From: Mycobacteriales bacterium
Lineage (GTDB): Bacteria; Actinomycetota; Actinomycetes; Mycobacteriales; SCTD01
Reading direction: 5' to 3'
NCBI GenBank assembly: GCA_040902655.1
Contig: JBBDWV010000016.1
Coordinates: 1-64,000 of the forward strand
DNA: 64,000 nucleotides
Shown here: in pieces, positions 19,214 through 29,147 of the stretch
How positions within the stretch are numbered: the first letter of the stretch is position 1
Layout of the letters: each line of letters starts with the position of its first letter
Position numbers and translations under genes: made by a program
Notes under the pieces: model-generated
The model's database searches: none
Told to the model about the DNA's origin: nothing
Seen by the model: the letters and a program-made list of their open reading frames with translations, nothing else

Positions 19214-20692
19214 TCAAGGGGTGTGCAGACTCAGGTAAGCAGGCGGACCACATCGGCCCTGTGAGCAGTTGGTGCCGGCCCGGCACTCGTGCGCACCCTC
19301 GCCAGCGGCGACCTTGATGATTGCGGTCGATCGGGCGGCCGGCGGCCTGGTCTCGTTCCCAGAGCGCGACAGCGACGGTGGCCCACTCGCTGCGGCGGGC
19401 TGCATCGGCGGGTCGGGCCAGTCGGCCCAGCAGGCGGGCGCTGCTGCGTCGAGGACCGTGTCTCGGAGTTGGCTGAGCACGTCGTGCCTGGTGGCCCAGG
19501 TGGTGCCGCCGCTGCGTGCTTCGCGGTGTGCCGCCTCCGGGTAGCGCTGCCAGCTGGGGAGCTCGAAGGTGGTACCCAGGACGAGCGTGTCGGCGGTTCG
19601 GTGAACGGTGTAGCGATGCTTGCTCCTGGGCGCCGACGCCGGCTTCGCAGTGCTTGAGGAACTCGGTTCTAAAGTCGTCGATGAGCTTGCTGTCGGGCTT
19701 GGCCGTTCCGGGCCCGATGTTGAGCAGCTTGAGGTACTCGGCGGCGACGGCCTGAGCCGGTTCTCCGGCGCTGACTCGGTCGTACAGCGCCGCCGTCTGC
19801 CAGCACTGCTCGGCGTACTCGACGTGCTGCTGGACGCGCCAGGTGAGCAGTTGATCGTCGAGCAGGTCCCAGACCAGGGTCTCGTTGGGGTGCAGCGTCA
19901 TGATGACGTCTCGGTGGGCCGCACGGATCCTGTCGAACGCAGTCGGCTCGCGCTCCTCGCTGGGGTCAGCGCCCGCCTTCCGCTGCAGGTCGGAGTCGTG
20001 CCACGCGCGCATGATCAGCTGTCCTTGCCGCCGGATGATGTGCAGCAGCAGTGCCTCTGCGCGCTTCGAAGCTCGGCGGGCTGTCTCGATCTGCTCGGCG
20101 GGCGCCTCCGACCAGCGGGGCGGCTGGGGCAGCTGGGCGAGCAGCCCGATCAGGCACTCGAGTGTGACTGGGACCTGCAGCAGGGTCTTCTCGGGCAGCG
20201 CCGGGGTGTCGAGGCGGGCGACGGTCCACTGCGCCTCGCGCCCGGTGCGTCGCTCGATCTCGGCGAGGACGAGGGTGGCGGCGTCGTGGTCGGCGACGAC
20301 GCAGAGCCGGGTGAGCTCTGCGTCTTCAACGCCGCCGAGGAGGTCCAGCTTGTCGTTGTCGCTGAGGCCCGGCCCGCTGAGCAGCGGTGGCTCGTTCGGC
20401 GGGTCCGGTTGCGACGTGCCACTGCCGCTTGAGCAGGCGCTGCCGATCGGCCGGCTGCAGCTTCTCGCGGCGCAGCAGAGCCTGGACGGCGTGGACGTCT
20501 CCGCGCTCGCTGACCGCGTCGATCAGCTCGGCGGTGAGCTAAATGCCGGGCTCATCGGCGAGGATGGCGAGCGTGGTGCTGGGGACGCGGTCGAGGGTGG
20601 CCTGCAGCGCCTGGATGATCGCGGGGCGGGCTGCGCTGCCGTCGCGGAGCAGCTGGTTGAGCAGCCGTTCGGACACCGGCCAGGGAAGTCAT
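19214..20692 (-). pseudogene. Decayed gene in the fifth position of the Wadjet operon
   Basis: Coding-like sequence continues from jetD but is spread over all frames. An ATG overlapping the jetD stop (ATGA) begins MTSLAGV, then the frame shifts to SERLLNQLLRDGSAARPAIIQALQ, which meets a TAG at 20539-20541. After it [28 protein letters not shown] reads on. Near 20410 the frame shifts to [18 protein letters not shown] and [22 protein letters not shown], which runs to about 19625. It then shifts to [21 protein letters not shown], and near 19400 to [19 protein letters not shown]. At least four frame changes and one nonsense codon are needed to join these. I recognise no family; the intact parent would have been roughly 450-480 residues, largely helical. 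Confidence 0.65.
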
Positions 20693-22032
20693 GGCGTCAA
20701 TGGTGCTGCCGGGTCAGGGCTGAGCAGTCGTCGCCCGTCGGCGCTGCCCGTTTCGTAGGGGGCTTGGCCGTTGTGGCCGAGGTCGGCCAGGAGGTCGGTG
20801 AGCATCGACTCTTCGAACACGGCGACGCCATGCTGGTGCATGACGTCTTGAAGTCGGGCGTCCCAGGGCGTCGCGGCTACCTGCCCCAGCAGGCTGATGG
20901 TGGCTCGGCCCTCTCGCGCGTGCCGCGCGTACTCGGCCGCGCTCATGCGCCACGGCTCGGCGCCGGGGATGCCGACGAGCAGCGCGCGGACGTGGTCGAC
21001 GCCGGCGACGTCGAAGTCCGCCCGGACTTTCACCGCCCAGCCTGCGCCGCCTAGGCGGCTGAGTGCGTCGATCTCGCTGGCGGCGGGGGTGCCTGATGTG
21101 CAGACGACGAACACCGGCTCGGTGTGGACGTGGTCGGCGGCGGCCGCGATGACCGATGGGTTCTCGGTGATGAACACGGTGCCGCCCGATGGCGGAGCAG
21201 CCGCCCACTGGACGTCGCGGAGCGCTCTGGGTGGCAGGGTGATGATCGCGTCGTGCGGCAGCACCCACCCTGCCGGCCGGAGACCGAGCGTGAGCAGCCC
21301 GCCGGTGAGATCGTCGAGGTCCACCGCGACTGCTGCCCAGGCGGGTCGCGTACGACTGCCTGCCGGGATGACGCCGGCGCTTATGAGCGTGGCGAGGACC
21401 AGGCCGGCGAGGCCTGTTGCCTCGTCGAGCGCGTGTGGGTTGCCGGTGGCTGTCTCCGCGAGCCGGCGCCGGTCGACCCGGCCACCGTCGGTGGGCAGTG
21501 CGGCCAATACCCGATCTGCCGTCTCGACGAGTGCGCTGGCGTCGGGGTGCGCGTGGAGGCGGGCGAGCCAGCCGGTGCGGCGCAGCCCCTCCCAGAGCTG
21601 ATCGGGCGTCACCTGCTCGTTCAGCACCGCGTGCCGGGTGAGCGCGTGGATGAGCGGGCGCAGCGTTGACTCTCGCTGCTGCTTCTCAGCGAGCGCCTTG
21701 CTGCGCTGTGCCAGCGGGCCGCCGCGGGCGTGGGCGGCGACCGCGCCGGGCGTCAGCGCCGGTCCGCGGTGGCGCAGCTGCGCGGTGAGGGCCTTGAGGT
21801 CGACGCGCTTGCGCCGACTTGTCAGGGGACGGTCTGCGATGAGCCCGAGGGCCGCTGCTCGGGCGGCCGCATCCCCTGGCGGGGTGACGTCGAGGGTGCC
21901 GGTGCTCATGTGCGGGTCGCCCCGGCGGTCTGCGGCGTCGGCGATCTGCGCCCACAGCCAGCTGATGTCGGCCTGCAGCAGCGGGCGCAGGTCGGCATCG
22001 GCACACGCGTCGTCGCAGAGCGTGCAGCTCAC
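20689..22032 (-). CDS. jetD: Wadjet JetD (TIGR02679/DUF2399 Toprim-like nuclease subunit)
   Basis: JetD is the nuclease of the Wadjet defence complex, which cuts small circular DNA after loop extrusion by the SMC-like subunits. The 447-residue protein has an N-terminal region matching the TIGR02679 type and a C-terminal Toprim-like core: the Glu of VFITENPS (residue 290), the VFVVCTSGTPAASE segment, and the Asp pair of RADFDVAG (residues 339 and 341). These are the expected metal ligands. The N-terminus has a small CTLC cysteine pair. The ATG overlaps the jetC stop by 4 bp. The plasmid-cleaving role is established for other Wadjet systems; for this one it is inferred. Confidence 0.88.
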   Translation of the reverse strand: MSCTLCDDACADADLRPLLQADISWLWAQIADAADRRGDPHMSTGTLDVTPPGDAAARAAALGLIADRPLTSRRKRVDLKALTAQLRHRGPALTPGAVAAHARGGPLAQRSKALAEKQQRESTLRPLIHALTRHAVLNEQVTPDQLWEGLRRTGWLARLHAHPDASALVETADRVLAALPTDGGRVDRRRLAETATGNPHALDEATGLAGLVLATLISAGVIPAGSRTRPAWAAVAVDLDDLTGGLLTLGLRPAGWVLPHDAIITLPPRALRDVQWAAAPPSGGTVFITENPSVIAAAADHVHTEPVFVVCTSGTPAASEIDALSRLGGAGWAVKVRADFDVAGVDHVRALLVGIPGAEPWRMSAAEYARHAREGRATISLLGQVAATPWDARLQDVMHQHGVAVFEESMLTDLLADLGHNGQAPYETGSADGRRLLSPDPAAPLTP

Positions 22033-25000
22033 GCATGCCCCGTGCTGTCGGGAGCGCCCGGGTCGCCAGGCAGGAGCTCGTCGCCGCGGATGAGCATAGG
22101 AAACGCGACGACGGTGCCGTCGGGCGCGGCTTCGAGGTCGTGGGCGTCGATGCCGTCCCAGGCGCCGGGTGCGCCGTCCCAGAGGTAGCTGGTGCAGATG
22201 AGGTCGAGGTCGAGGGCGGCGAGGTAGCGGGCGAGGCTCTCGCGTCCCTGCTCATCGACCTCGGCGGGGACCTCGTCGAGCGCTGCGAGCCGTGCGGACG
22301 TCGCCGGGCTGCGGTCGTACGCGGCGGCGACGGCGGCGAGCATGGGTGCGAGGACGACGAGCCGTCGCTCTCCGCCGGAGAGGCCGGTGCGCTGGCCCCA
22401 GCGTTCGACCTTCTCGGAGCCGGGGCGAGTGATCTCGTAGTGCACGTCGACCCACTCGCGGACATCAACACCGGCGGCGATCCGCTCGGTCATCGTCTCG
22501 CCGTCGGCGGCGTCGATGAGCGACTGCAGGGCGCGGCCGAGTTCGGCGTTCTCCTCGTCGGTGCGCAGCGCGAGGCTGGTCTTGCACGCGAGCTCGTACA
22601 CGCGCCGGGCGCTGGGTGACATGTGGTCGCTGGGGTGAACGCGGACCTGGACGCCGACTCCGGAGCTCGCGGTGGCGGATCGCATCTTCTTGTTGACCTC
22701 CTTGACCCAGTCGTGAAGTTGGGTCCAGGCGGTGCTGATGGCGTTGGGGAGCCGGCCGATGATGAACTCGCTCAGCGCCTCCTCCTCGGCTGCTGCGAGG
22801 GCTTGTTCGGCCTGCTCGGCGAGGTGCTCCGCTCGCTGCGCTGCCTGCGGTGCGGTGTACACAGTGTCGCGGCGGGTGAGCGTGTAGCTGAGCAGGTCGC
22901 CGAGCGGTTCGGCGTTGTCCAGCGCCCAGGTGCCGGCGAGTTTGGCGCGGGCGTCGTCGTACCCGATGAGCAGGGTGCGGCGCACGGTGGTCTTGCGCCC
23001 GATGATCGCGGTGCGGATCTGCTCGAGGAGGTCGTCCTCGACCAGAGGGTGCGTGCCGAGGACGACCTCGCCGACGCCCGGTGCTGCGAGATGCCGTCGC
23101 AGTGCGTGCAGCGCCGCTTCGGCGGCGGGCTGCGCCTCACGCAGGCTCGCCTCGACCGCGGCGACGTTGGTCTCGTGCTTGGCATGATCGGCGATCGCGG
23201 CCTGCAGGAGCCCGTTGATCTCGCTGAGCCGCCTGCCGATCTCGCCGTGCCGGCTGTTGGCCGTGTGCAGTTCCTCCAGCGTCTCGGTGACGCTGCTGCC
23301 GCTCTCGGCCTCCAGCGTCGCAAGCTTGCTGGCCGTCCTGGTCGCCAGCGCGTGGACGTCACGGACGTGAGCGTGCTGCCCAGGCAGCTGTGCCCGGCGT
23401 TCGTCGACGCTGGAGACACCGGCGAGCAGACGCTCAAGGGTGGCCACATGCCGGCCTGCGACGGCCGCTGCCGCGTCACGCAGCTGCTTGGCGCTGTGCT
23501 GGCCGCTCTCGGCGAGACGGGCGAGCGTGTCGAGCTCGGGTGTGAGTCCGAGGGCGACGACGTTGTCGACCCACTGGCTGCGCAGTCGCTGATGTTCGGC
23601 GTGCTCAGCGAGCGCCTTGCCAGCGAGCTCGTCGGCTGCTGACCGGTCATCTCGGGCTGTGCGTGCGGCCGCTGCCCTGCTGCCCTCGGCGGTCCGCAGT
23701 GCCTGCCGGCCCGGGAAAGTGCTGCCGGCGCTGAGCACGACGGTGCGGGTGGACAGCGTCGCCTGTGCCTGCTCGTCGAGGACGTTCGCCTGGCGGTCGA
23801 GCTCGCCGGCCTGCCGCTCCAGCTCGTCGGCCTGGGCGAGCGCGGCGGCGCGACGCTGAGCCGCCCCGATGTACTGCGCCTTCGGAGCGACCTCGCCGGC
23901 AGCGGCCCCGTCAGGGGTGCCGATGGCGGCGCCGGTCCGGAACGTGCCGTCGCGTCCGATGACCAGCTCAGAGTCGCCGCTGAGGGCGGTGGCGGTGTCG
24001 ACGAGCGCGATGCGGCGCAGTACGAGCTCTGCGACTGCAGCGTGAGGGTGCCGGTAGTCGATGCGCAGAACAGCCGCGAGGCTGTCCTGCTGCTCAGCGG
24101 CGTCGGAGTGCACCCGCCATCGGCTGGCGTTTGCTCCGTCGCTGCTCAGCCCGGCGGCCAGTACCCCGGATGCTGCCAGTGCTGCCTCGAGCCGGTCCCG
24201 CTCGGCCTGTGGCACTGCCGGCTGCCACTCGATCGCGTTGCCGAGCGCATCGCTGTCGTCGCCGACGTCGAGCCACGCCGGCCGCGGCAGCGGCAGGAGG
24301 CGTCCGCTGCGCAGCGCCTCGGCTTCCGCACGAAGGACGCCTGCCTGCCCGCGGTGCTGCTGAGCAGCTGCCTGGGCGATGCTGGCCTGCTGGCGGAGCT
24401 CCGCTGCTGCGGCGCTGACTTCTGTCTGCACCCGTGCGGCCCATTCCTCGGCGGCCTCCAGAACGGCGGCTGACTCCGCGCCGCGCTGCTCGTCGATTTC
24501 GTCCTGCTCGACGAGCCCGGCCGCAACCTCGTCAGCCGCGTCCGGGTCCTGCTCGGCCGTGATGTGGGTGCGCAGCTGCCGAACGCTGTCGGAGCTACAC
24601 CAGGCGGCAGCCGCGTCCAGGAGGCCGGCTGCGGCTGCCTTGGCCGCAGCAGTGGCGTCGACGGCGTGGACGGCGGAGCGCTCTGCGACGCCAACGGCGT
24701 GCTCCGCGGCCTTGTCGGCCTCCTCAGCGCGCTTGCGAGCCTGCTCGACCGGCTTGTGCTGGACGACGAGCATCTGGGCCCGCTCGGCTTGCTGCCGCAC
24801 GCTCTCCGCGGTCGCCTGCCACTCCTCCGCTACGGCGCGTAGCGCGGTGGGGTCTGCGCGGACGAGCAGAACCGGCCCGGGGTCGGCGACGTCCTCACCG
24901 ACGGTCAGGACCTCGGCCGGGCGGGTCTCGACCTCGACGAGCGCCGCTGCGGAGGCGCGGGTCGGGTCGCTCTCGAGAGCGCTGGCGTCGGCGGCCTCCA

Positions 25001-26201
25001 GGCTCTCGGACAGCGTCGTCAGGTTGCTGCGCAGGCCCTGGGTCTCCTGGGCGATCCCTCTAGCTGCCTGCTGCAGTGCGCGGATCTCGGCCCCGGCAGC
25101 CGCCTCCTGGGCGGTCAGCGTCTCCCGTAGCTGTGTGAGAACGCCGGCCTGCTTGTACGGCTCGCTGTTCTGCAGGGCCTCGATGTGCCCGGCGAGTTCC
25201 TGCTGTTCCTCGCCGAGCGCCGTCTGCTCAACGGTCAGGGAGGTCTTGGTGTCTCGGCTGCTGGTCAGGAGCTTCTCGTGGTGGCGCAGTTCGCCGCGCA
25301 GCTGCGTCTCTCGCCCAGCCGCGACTTCGGCGGCGCTGTGGACGGCGTTGGTCACCTCGACGACATGGCCGGCCCAGAGCTCAGCGAACTCGCGCAGCGC
25401 TGCGGCGTCGGCGCGGTCACGGGCGAACGCCTCCCGGGTCGCAGCGGAGCCCTCGAGGGCGTCGGCGGTGGCGGTGATGACGTCGTCGGCGACGCCGGGC
25501 AGCGACGCTCGCAGCGCGTCGGCGGCGCCGCGCGGCGAGACCTCGCCGAGCAGGGTCGGGTTGCGGACCTCGCGCAGGCGTGCGGCGAGCAGGTTCATCT
25601 CACCCGGGGTGCTGTGCCACAGGCGGGCCGCCATGTCGGTCACATACGCGCTGCTGTCGTCGAAGACCTGTCCGCCGAGCGCGTCGACGGACTCGGTGAA
25701 CTGCTCGACGGTGAGCGCTGCGCGCCCGGGGCCGTGGAGGCTGAGCCCGTGCAGAGGGCGACCGGGCACGGTGAACGGGATCGCCCGCACCGCCGGCGAG
25801 GCGCCCTCGGAGTACTGCAGGCGCACGCCGTAGCTCTGGAGCTCGTTGGTGTCGGGCGCGGCGAACGTGATCCAGGTGTAGCCGTAGCGGCGCTTGCCGA
25901 CGGCACCTTCGCTCATGAGCAGCTTGAGGGTGGTGTGCCGGGCCTTGCCGGCGGCGAGCTTGCCGGCGTTGAGGTCGAGCAGGTACGGCCACAGCGCTTC
26001 CAGCGCGGTGGTCTTCCCGGTGCCGTTGGGCCCGCGGATGAGCAGTCGCCCGGACTCGGCGGGCAGTTCCAGGTCGCCGTAGCGCCAGATGTTGCTGAGT
26101 CCGGCGCCGACGAGGCGCCAGCGCCCTCCGAATCGGCCGGTGTTGTCGACTGCGGGCTGCAGCGCGTTCTCGGCGAACAGCGCGGTCGCGTCGATGGTCA
26201 T
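22029..26201 (-). CDS. jetC: Wadjet JetC (SMC/MukB-like ATPase, TIGR02680)
   Basis: JetC is the SMC-like motor of Wadjet, thought to dimerise, extrude DNA loops and measure plasmid circles. The 1390-residue protein has Walker A GPNGTGKT at residues 57-64, long Ala/Glu-rich coiled coils through the middle (about 270-1150), the ABC signature LSGGE at 1274-1278 and Walker B with LDEVPAEVD at about 1308. A central segment around residues 620-790 breaks the coiled coil, as a hinge would. It matches TIGR02680 rather than the COG4913 type. ATGA overlaps join it to jetB before and jetD after, so all subunits are made from one message in order A-B-C-D. Confidence 0.92.
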   Translation of the reverse strand: MTIDATALFAENALQPAVDNTGRFGGRWRLVGAGLSNIWRYGDLELPAESGRLLIRGPNGTGKTTALEALWPYLLDLNAGKLAAGKARHTTLKLLMSEGAVGKRRYGYTWITFAAPDTNELQSYGVRLQYSEGASPAVRAIPFTVPGRPLHGLSLHGPGRAALTVEQFTESVDALGGQVFDDSSAYVTDMAARLWHSTPGEMNLLAARLREVRNPTLLGEVSPRGAADALRASLPGVADDVITATADALEGSAATREAFARDRADAAALREFAELWAGHVVEVTNAVHSAAEVAAGRETQLRGELRHHEKLLTSSRDTKTSLTVEQTALGEEQQELAGHIEALQNSEPYKQAGVLTQLRETLTAQEAAAGAEIRALQQAARGIAQETQGLRSNLTTLSESLEAADASALESDPTRASAAALVEVETRPAEVLTVGEDVADPGPVLLVRADPTALRAVAEEWQATAESVRQQAERAQMLVVQHKPVEQARKRAEEADKAAEHAVGVAERSAVHAVDATAAAKAAAAGLLDAAAAWCSSDSVRQLRTHITAEQDPDAADEVAAGLVEQDEIDEQRGAESAAVLEAAEEWAARVQTEVSAAAAELRQQASIAQAAAQQHRGQAGVLRAEAEALRSGRLLPLPRPAWLDVGDDSDALGNAIEWQPAVPQAERDRLEAALAASGVLAAGLSSDGANASRWRVHSDAAEQQDSLAAVLRIDYRHPHAAVAELVLRRIALVDTATALSGDSELVIGRDGTFRTGAAIGTPDGAAAGEVAPKAQYIGAAQRRAAALAQADELERQAGELDRQANVLDEQAQATLSTRTVVLSAGSTFPGRQALRTAEGSRAAAARTARDDRSAADELAGKALAEHAEHQRLRSQWVDNVVALGLTPELDTLARLAESGQHSAKQLRDAAAAVAGRHVATLERLLAGVSSVDERRAQLPGQHAHVRDVHALATRTASKLATLEAESGSSVTETLEELHTANSRHGEIGRRLSEINGLLQAAIADHAKHETNVAAVEASLREAQPAAEAALHALRRHLAAPGVGEVVLGTHPLVEDDLLEQIRTAIIGRKTTVRRTLLIGYDDARAKLAGTWALDNAEPLGDLLSYTLTRRDTVYTAPQAAQRAEHLAEQAEQALAAAEEEALSEFIIGRLPNAISTAWTQLHDWVKEVNKKMRSATASSGVGVQVRVHPSDHMSPSARRVYELACKTSLALRTDEENAELGRALQSLIDAADGETMTERIAAGVDVREWVDVHYEITRPGSEKVERWGQRTGLSGGERRLVVLAPMLAAVAAAYDRSPATSARLAALDEVPAEVDEQGRESLARYLAALDLDLICTSYLWDGAPGAWDGIDAHDLEAAPDGTVVAFPMLIRGDELLPGDPGAPDSTGHA

Positions 26202-27469
26202 GAGGTTGACTCCAGACTCAGCTGCTGCTGCGGACCGTCGCTGTCCGTGCCGGACGCCGAGTCATCCCTGCCGGTGATTGAGCGCGCGGGTGTGCTGGCG
26301 GGTGCGGGCCAGCGGCCGGTCGCGGGTGAGAACCACCAGGTGCGCAGGGCGTCTTCGCGGCGGCCGAGGACGCCGAGCGCCTCGAGCAGTGCCGCGACGT
26401 GCTCGGCCAGCGTCGCCGGCTCAGCCGCGAGGTCGACGCTCCACCCGCCCTTGCCCGCGGCGTATCGGTCGATGAGGACGCTGAGGTGTGCCAGGACGTC
26501 GTGCTCTGTCAGACCGCGCCACCCGGGGCCGGGCGCACCGCTCTGGGTGCCGACCTCGCCGGCGTAGTCGCACAGCAGCAGCGCTGCGTGGCCGACCGTG
26601 CCGGGGACGGGGAAAGGGTGGTCGCCGAGTTCGCGGGCGTGCCGGAACCCCTGCTCGGGGACGATGAACGCGGCGCCTTCTGCGCGTCGTTCCAGGTGCA
26701 GGCCGAACCCGGCGGCGATCTGCGCGCCGTCGTCGGCGCGGACGCGGCGGCTGAGCCAGTCGGCTTCGGACTCGTCCAGGTCGGTCACGTGCACGAGGGT
26801 GTCGTCGACGAGCTTGCGGCGCATTCGTCGCGCCGGGTCGCTCTCACACTCCAGCGCCGTGAGCCACGATCCGGTGTCGTCGCGGGGGTCGCCGGGTCCG
26901 AAGTTGGCGATGACGTGCACGAGCCGGGTGTGGTGAACGGCCAGCAGCACGGGGGCGTCCTCGTCTCGGATGAACCCGTCCACGTCGCCGTCCTCGGGGG
27001 TGACCACGCCGCGTTCGTCCAGCATCTTCAGGGCCTGGACGATCGCGCGTCGCTCGGCGATGTCTCCGGTCGTGGCGATGTCGGCGTCGGCCGCGGCGGC
27101 GCGCGCTGCGGTGACCAGGTGCGCGATGGAGCACTTGGGCGGCAGGCTCTCGGCCGCGGCGACCAGCAGGAAGAACCACGAGCAGGTGAGCGGTGCGGGC
27201 CCGTCAGTGGCCCAGGCGGCGCGGCGCACGGGTGGGCTCTTGCGCAGCCGAACCAGGTCGCGCTCGACGACCAGCACCCAGCCGAGGCGGCTGAGGATGT
27301 CGCGGATGCCGGTGGCGTTGCGGCGGACTGCGGCGATGTGCTCGTCGTCGCGGCCGCCGATTAGCCACGGCTGCACGCACAGACGGCGCAGGACGGCCGC
27401 GGCTTCCTCACCAGCGTCGGGGTTCCAGACCTTGCGTGCACGACTGGTCGCGCCTGCTGCGGTGGTCAT
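26198..27469 (-). CDS. jetB: Wadjet JetB (TIGR02678/DUF2398, MukE-like)
   Basis: JetB is the winged-helix (KITE, MukE-like) accessory subunit that bridges JetA and the JetC heads. This 423-residue protein fits TIGR02678/DUF2398: a start region VWNPDAGEEAAAVLRRLCVQPWLIGG, the DILSRLGWVLVVERDLVRLRKSP segment near residue 65, and CSWFFLLVAAAESLPPKCSIAHLV near residue 95. The end is Pro/Ser-rich and polar. The start MTTAAGATSR overlaps the jetA stop as ATGA; an earlier in-frame ATG would lie inside jetA and give a basic tail unlike the family. Confidence 0.88.
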   Translation of the reverse strand: MTTAAGATSRARKVWNPDAGEEAAAVLRRLCVQPWLIGGRDDEHIAAVRRNATGIRDILSRLGWVLVVERDLVRLRKSPPVRRAAWATDGPAPLTCSWFFLLVAAAESLPPKCSIAHLVTAARAAAADADIATTGDIAERRAIVQALKMLDERGVVTPEDGDVDGFIRDEDAPVLLAVHHTRLVHVIANFGPGDPRDDTGSWLTALECESDPARRMRRKLVDDTLVHVTDLDESEADWLSRRVRADDGAQIAAGFGLHLERRAEGAAFIVPEQGFRHARELGDHPFPVPGTVGHAALLLCDYAGEVGTQSGAPGPGWRGLTEHDVLAHLSVLIDRYAAGKGGWSVDLAAEPATLAEHVAALLEALGVLGRREDALRTWWFSPATGRWPAPASTPARSITGRDDSASGTDSDGPQQQLSLESTS

Positions 27470-29001
27470 GCGACTCCTCCGATGAGGCGGACGGGGCCGC
27501 CCGGGTCGGCCGTGGCGGTCCCGGAGCTCGGCGGCATTGCGACGCTGCCGCGGCGGTGGAACGCGATCTGCCGGTCGGGCAGCAGGATCTGCCAGGTACG
27601 CGCGCGCAGGACTCCGGTGACACCTGGCGTGTGCCACAGCGTGCAGGCCAGCCCGTCGCACTCTCCGGTGCGTGAGCTGGCCCGGGTGCGGCGGCGGGCG
27701 GCGGCGAGCACGGAGGCGTACGCGACGCGGGCTGCGCCGTCGCTGAGCTGGTCGCCTGGCTGTGCGGCGAGGACTTCGGCGACGGCGTCGCGGTGTGTGG
27801 CGAGACGCTCGGCGCGCCGCGCGGCGACGATCGCGGTCGCCTCGGTGTTGTCACGGGCTGCCGGGGCGCGGCCGCGGGCGCCGGTGCGTCCGGTGGCGCG
27901 GAGCAGCTCAGGGATCTCGACGCTGGGTCCGTCGCGCCACGCGGGGTTGCGGGTGAGGTCGGTGTCGTCGGCGGCGCCGTACAGCTTGCGCCAGCGGTGA
28001 TCGCCGAGCACGGCGAGGGTGACGGCCGTGCCGAGGTCCCGGTCGCGGACGGCCTTGGCGAGGGCGAGTGCTCGTGCCCGGGACGTCGCGGTGCCCGAGG
28101 ATGTGTGCAGGCGGCGGAGGTTGGCGTGCATGCCGGGCAGCGCGCGGACCAGGCGCAGCGCGAACCGGGCGGCGCGGCCTGTGTCGGGGCTGAACCAGGC
28201 GGCCAGGCCCGCCCAGTCCTCGGTCCGTCCGCCGCGGGACGCGGTGAGTGCGCCGCTCTGGATGAGCGCTCGTGCCTCGGAGGTGGTGACGGCGGCGTCG
28301 ACGAGGGCGCCGGCGTGGGGCTGGAGGATGTCCAGCGCTGCGGCGGCGCGGGCGGCGCCGCGCTCGAGTTCCGTCGCGACGCGGGTCGCGTAGTTGACGA
28401 GCATCTCCTTGAGCTCGCCTGTGGCTTCGTTGTCGAGGTCGAAGCGGTCCGCGAGGCCGGTGAGGGCGTCTTCGGCGCCGACGAGGGCTCCGTCGAGGTC
28501 GTCGTGGGAGGTGAACAGCTGCCCGATGTGCTCGGCGACCTCCTCCAGTGGCGCGTCGGGATTGCCGGCGAGCCGCTCGAGGCTGCGGACGACGCGCTCC
28601 AGGCTGGACAGCGGGATCTCGCGCAGCGACGGCGTGCCGGCCAGGACGTTGCGGTAGAAGCGCTGAACCTGCCGGCCGACGGGGGTGGCGGTGTAGCGCC
28701 AGTTGCGGGCTAGGAGGTCTGCGTGCCGGAGGATCTGCGAGGTGTCGGTGCGCGCCGACGCGGCGATCCAGCGGCGCAGCGACTCAAGTCGGGCCTCGAC
28801 GGTCTTGACGTCGATCGGCGTGCCGGCGGCGGTCAGCGCTGCGGCGACCTCGCCCGGGGTGAGGTCGTTGACGGAGGTCTCGAGGACGTCCATGACGGCG
28901 ATGTACTCGTCGGACTCACGGGCGAGCAGGTACGCGGTGGCGAGGCGGGCGTCGTCGACGCCGACGGACAGCTCTTCGCCGCCCGCCTTGTCTTCGCTCA
29001 T
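27466..29001 (-). CDS. jetA: Wadjet JetA (TIGR02677/DUF2397, kleisin-like)
   Basis: JetA is the kleisin-like subunit closing the SMC ring, first gene of the operon. The 511-residue protein matches TIGR02677/DUF2397: YLLARESDEYIAVMDVLETSVNDLTPGEVAAAL near the N-terminus, a helical middle (EDALTGLADRFDLDNEATGELKEMLVNYATRVATELERG), and the late WQILLPDRQIAFHRRG. I chose the ATG at MSEDKAGG; an upstream ATG adds 35 residues of atypical sequence. A short divergent gene lies 146 bp upstream, so the operon promoter should be in that gap. No recognisable regulator sits next to it. Confidence 0.88.
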   Translation of the reverse strand: MSEDKAGGEELSVGVDDARLATAYLLARESDEYIAVMDVLETSVNDLTPGEVAAALTAAGTPIDVKTVEARLESLRRWIAASARTDTSQILRHADLLARNWRYTATPVGRQVQRFYRNVLAGTPSLREIPLSSLERVVRSLERLAGNPDAPLEEVAEHIGQLFTSHDDLDGALVGAEDALTGLADRFDLDNEATGELKEMLVNYATRVATELERGAARAAAALDILQPHAGALVDAAVTTSEARALIQSGALTASRGGRTEDWAGLAAWFSPDTGRAARFALRLVRALPGMHANLRRLHTSSGTATSRARALALAKAVRDRDLGTAVTLAVLGDHRWRKLYGAADDTDLTRNPAWRDGPSVEIPELLRATGRTGARGRAPAARDNTEATAIVAARRAERLATHRDAVAEVLAAQPGDQLSDGAARVAYASVLAAARRRTRASSRTGECDGLACTLWHTPGVTGVLRARTWQILLPDRQIAFHRRGSVAMPPSSGTATADPGGPVRLIGGVA

Positions 29002-29147
29002 CGCCACGCTCACCGTCCCCGTCCGGCTCGTGGGCGCACGGTAGAGCGGAGCTGTGACACTTCTGGGCGCTTTGCCGAGGTCCGCGGCGGCGGCGCCCGC
29101 CCGCACCCCGGGGACCTGCCGAGCGCCTGGTGGAGCTCGTGGCGAAC

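Noticed and set aside
16809-20012. A 1067-codon open frame running through dnaJ, hrcA antisense frame and the decayed gene
   Set aside because: Only the dnaJ part and about 130 codons at the start look like protein; the middle is the wrong frame of hrcA.
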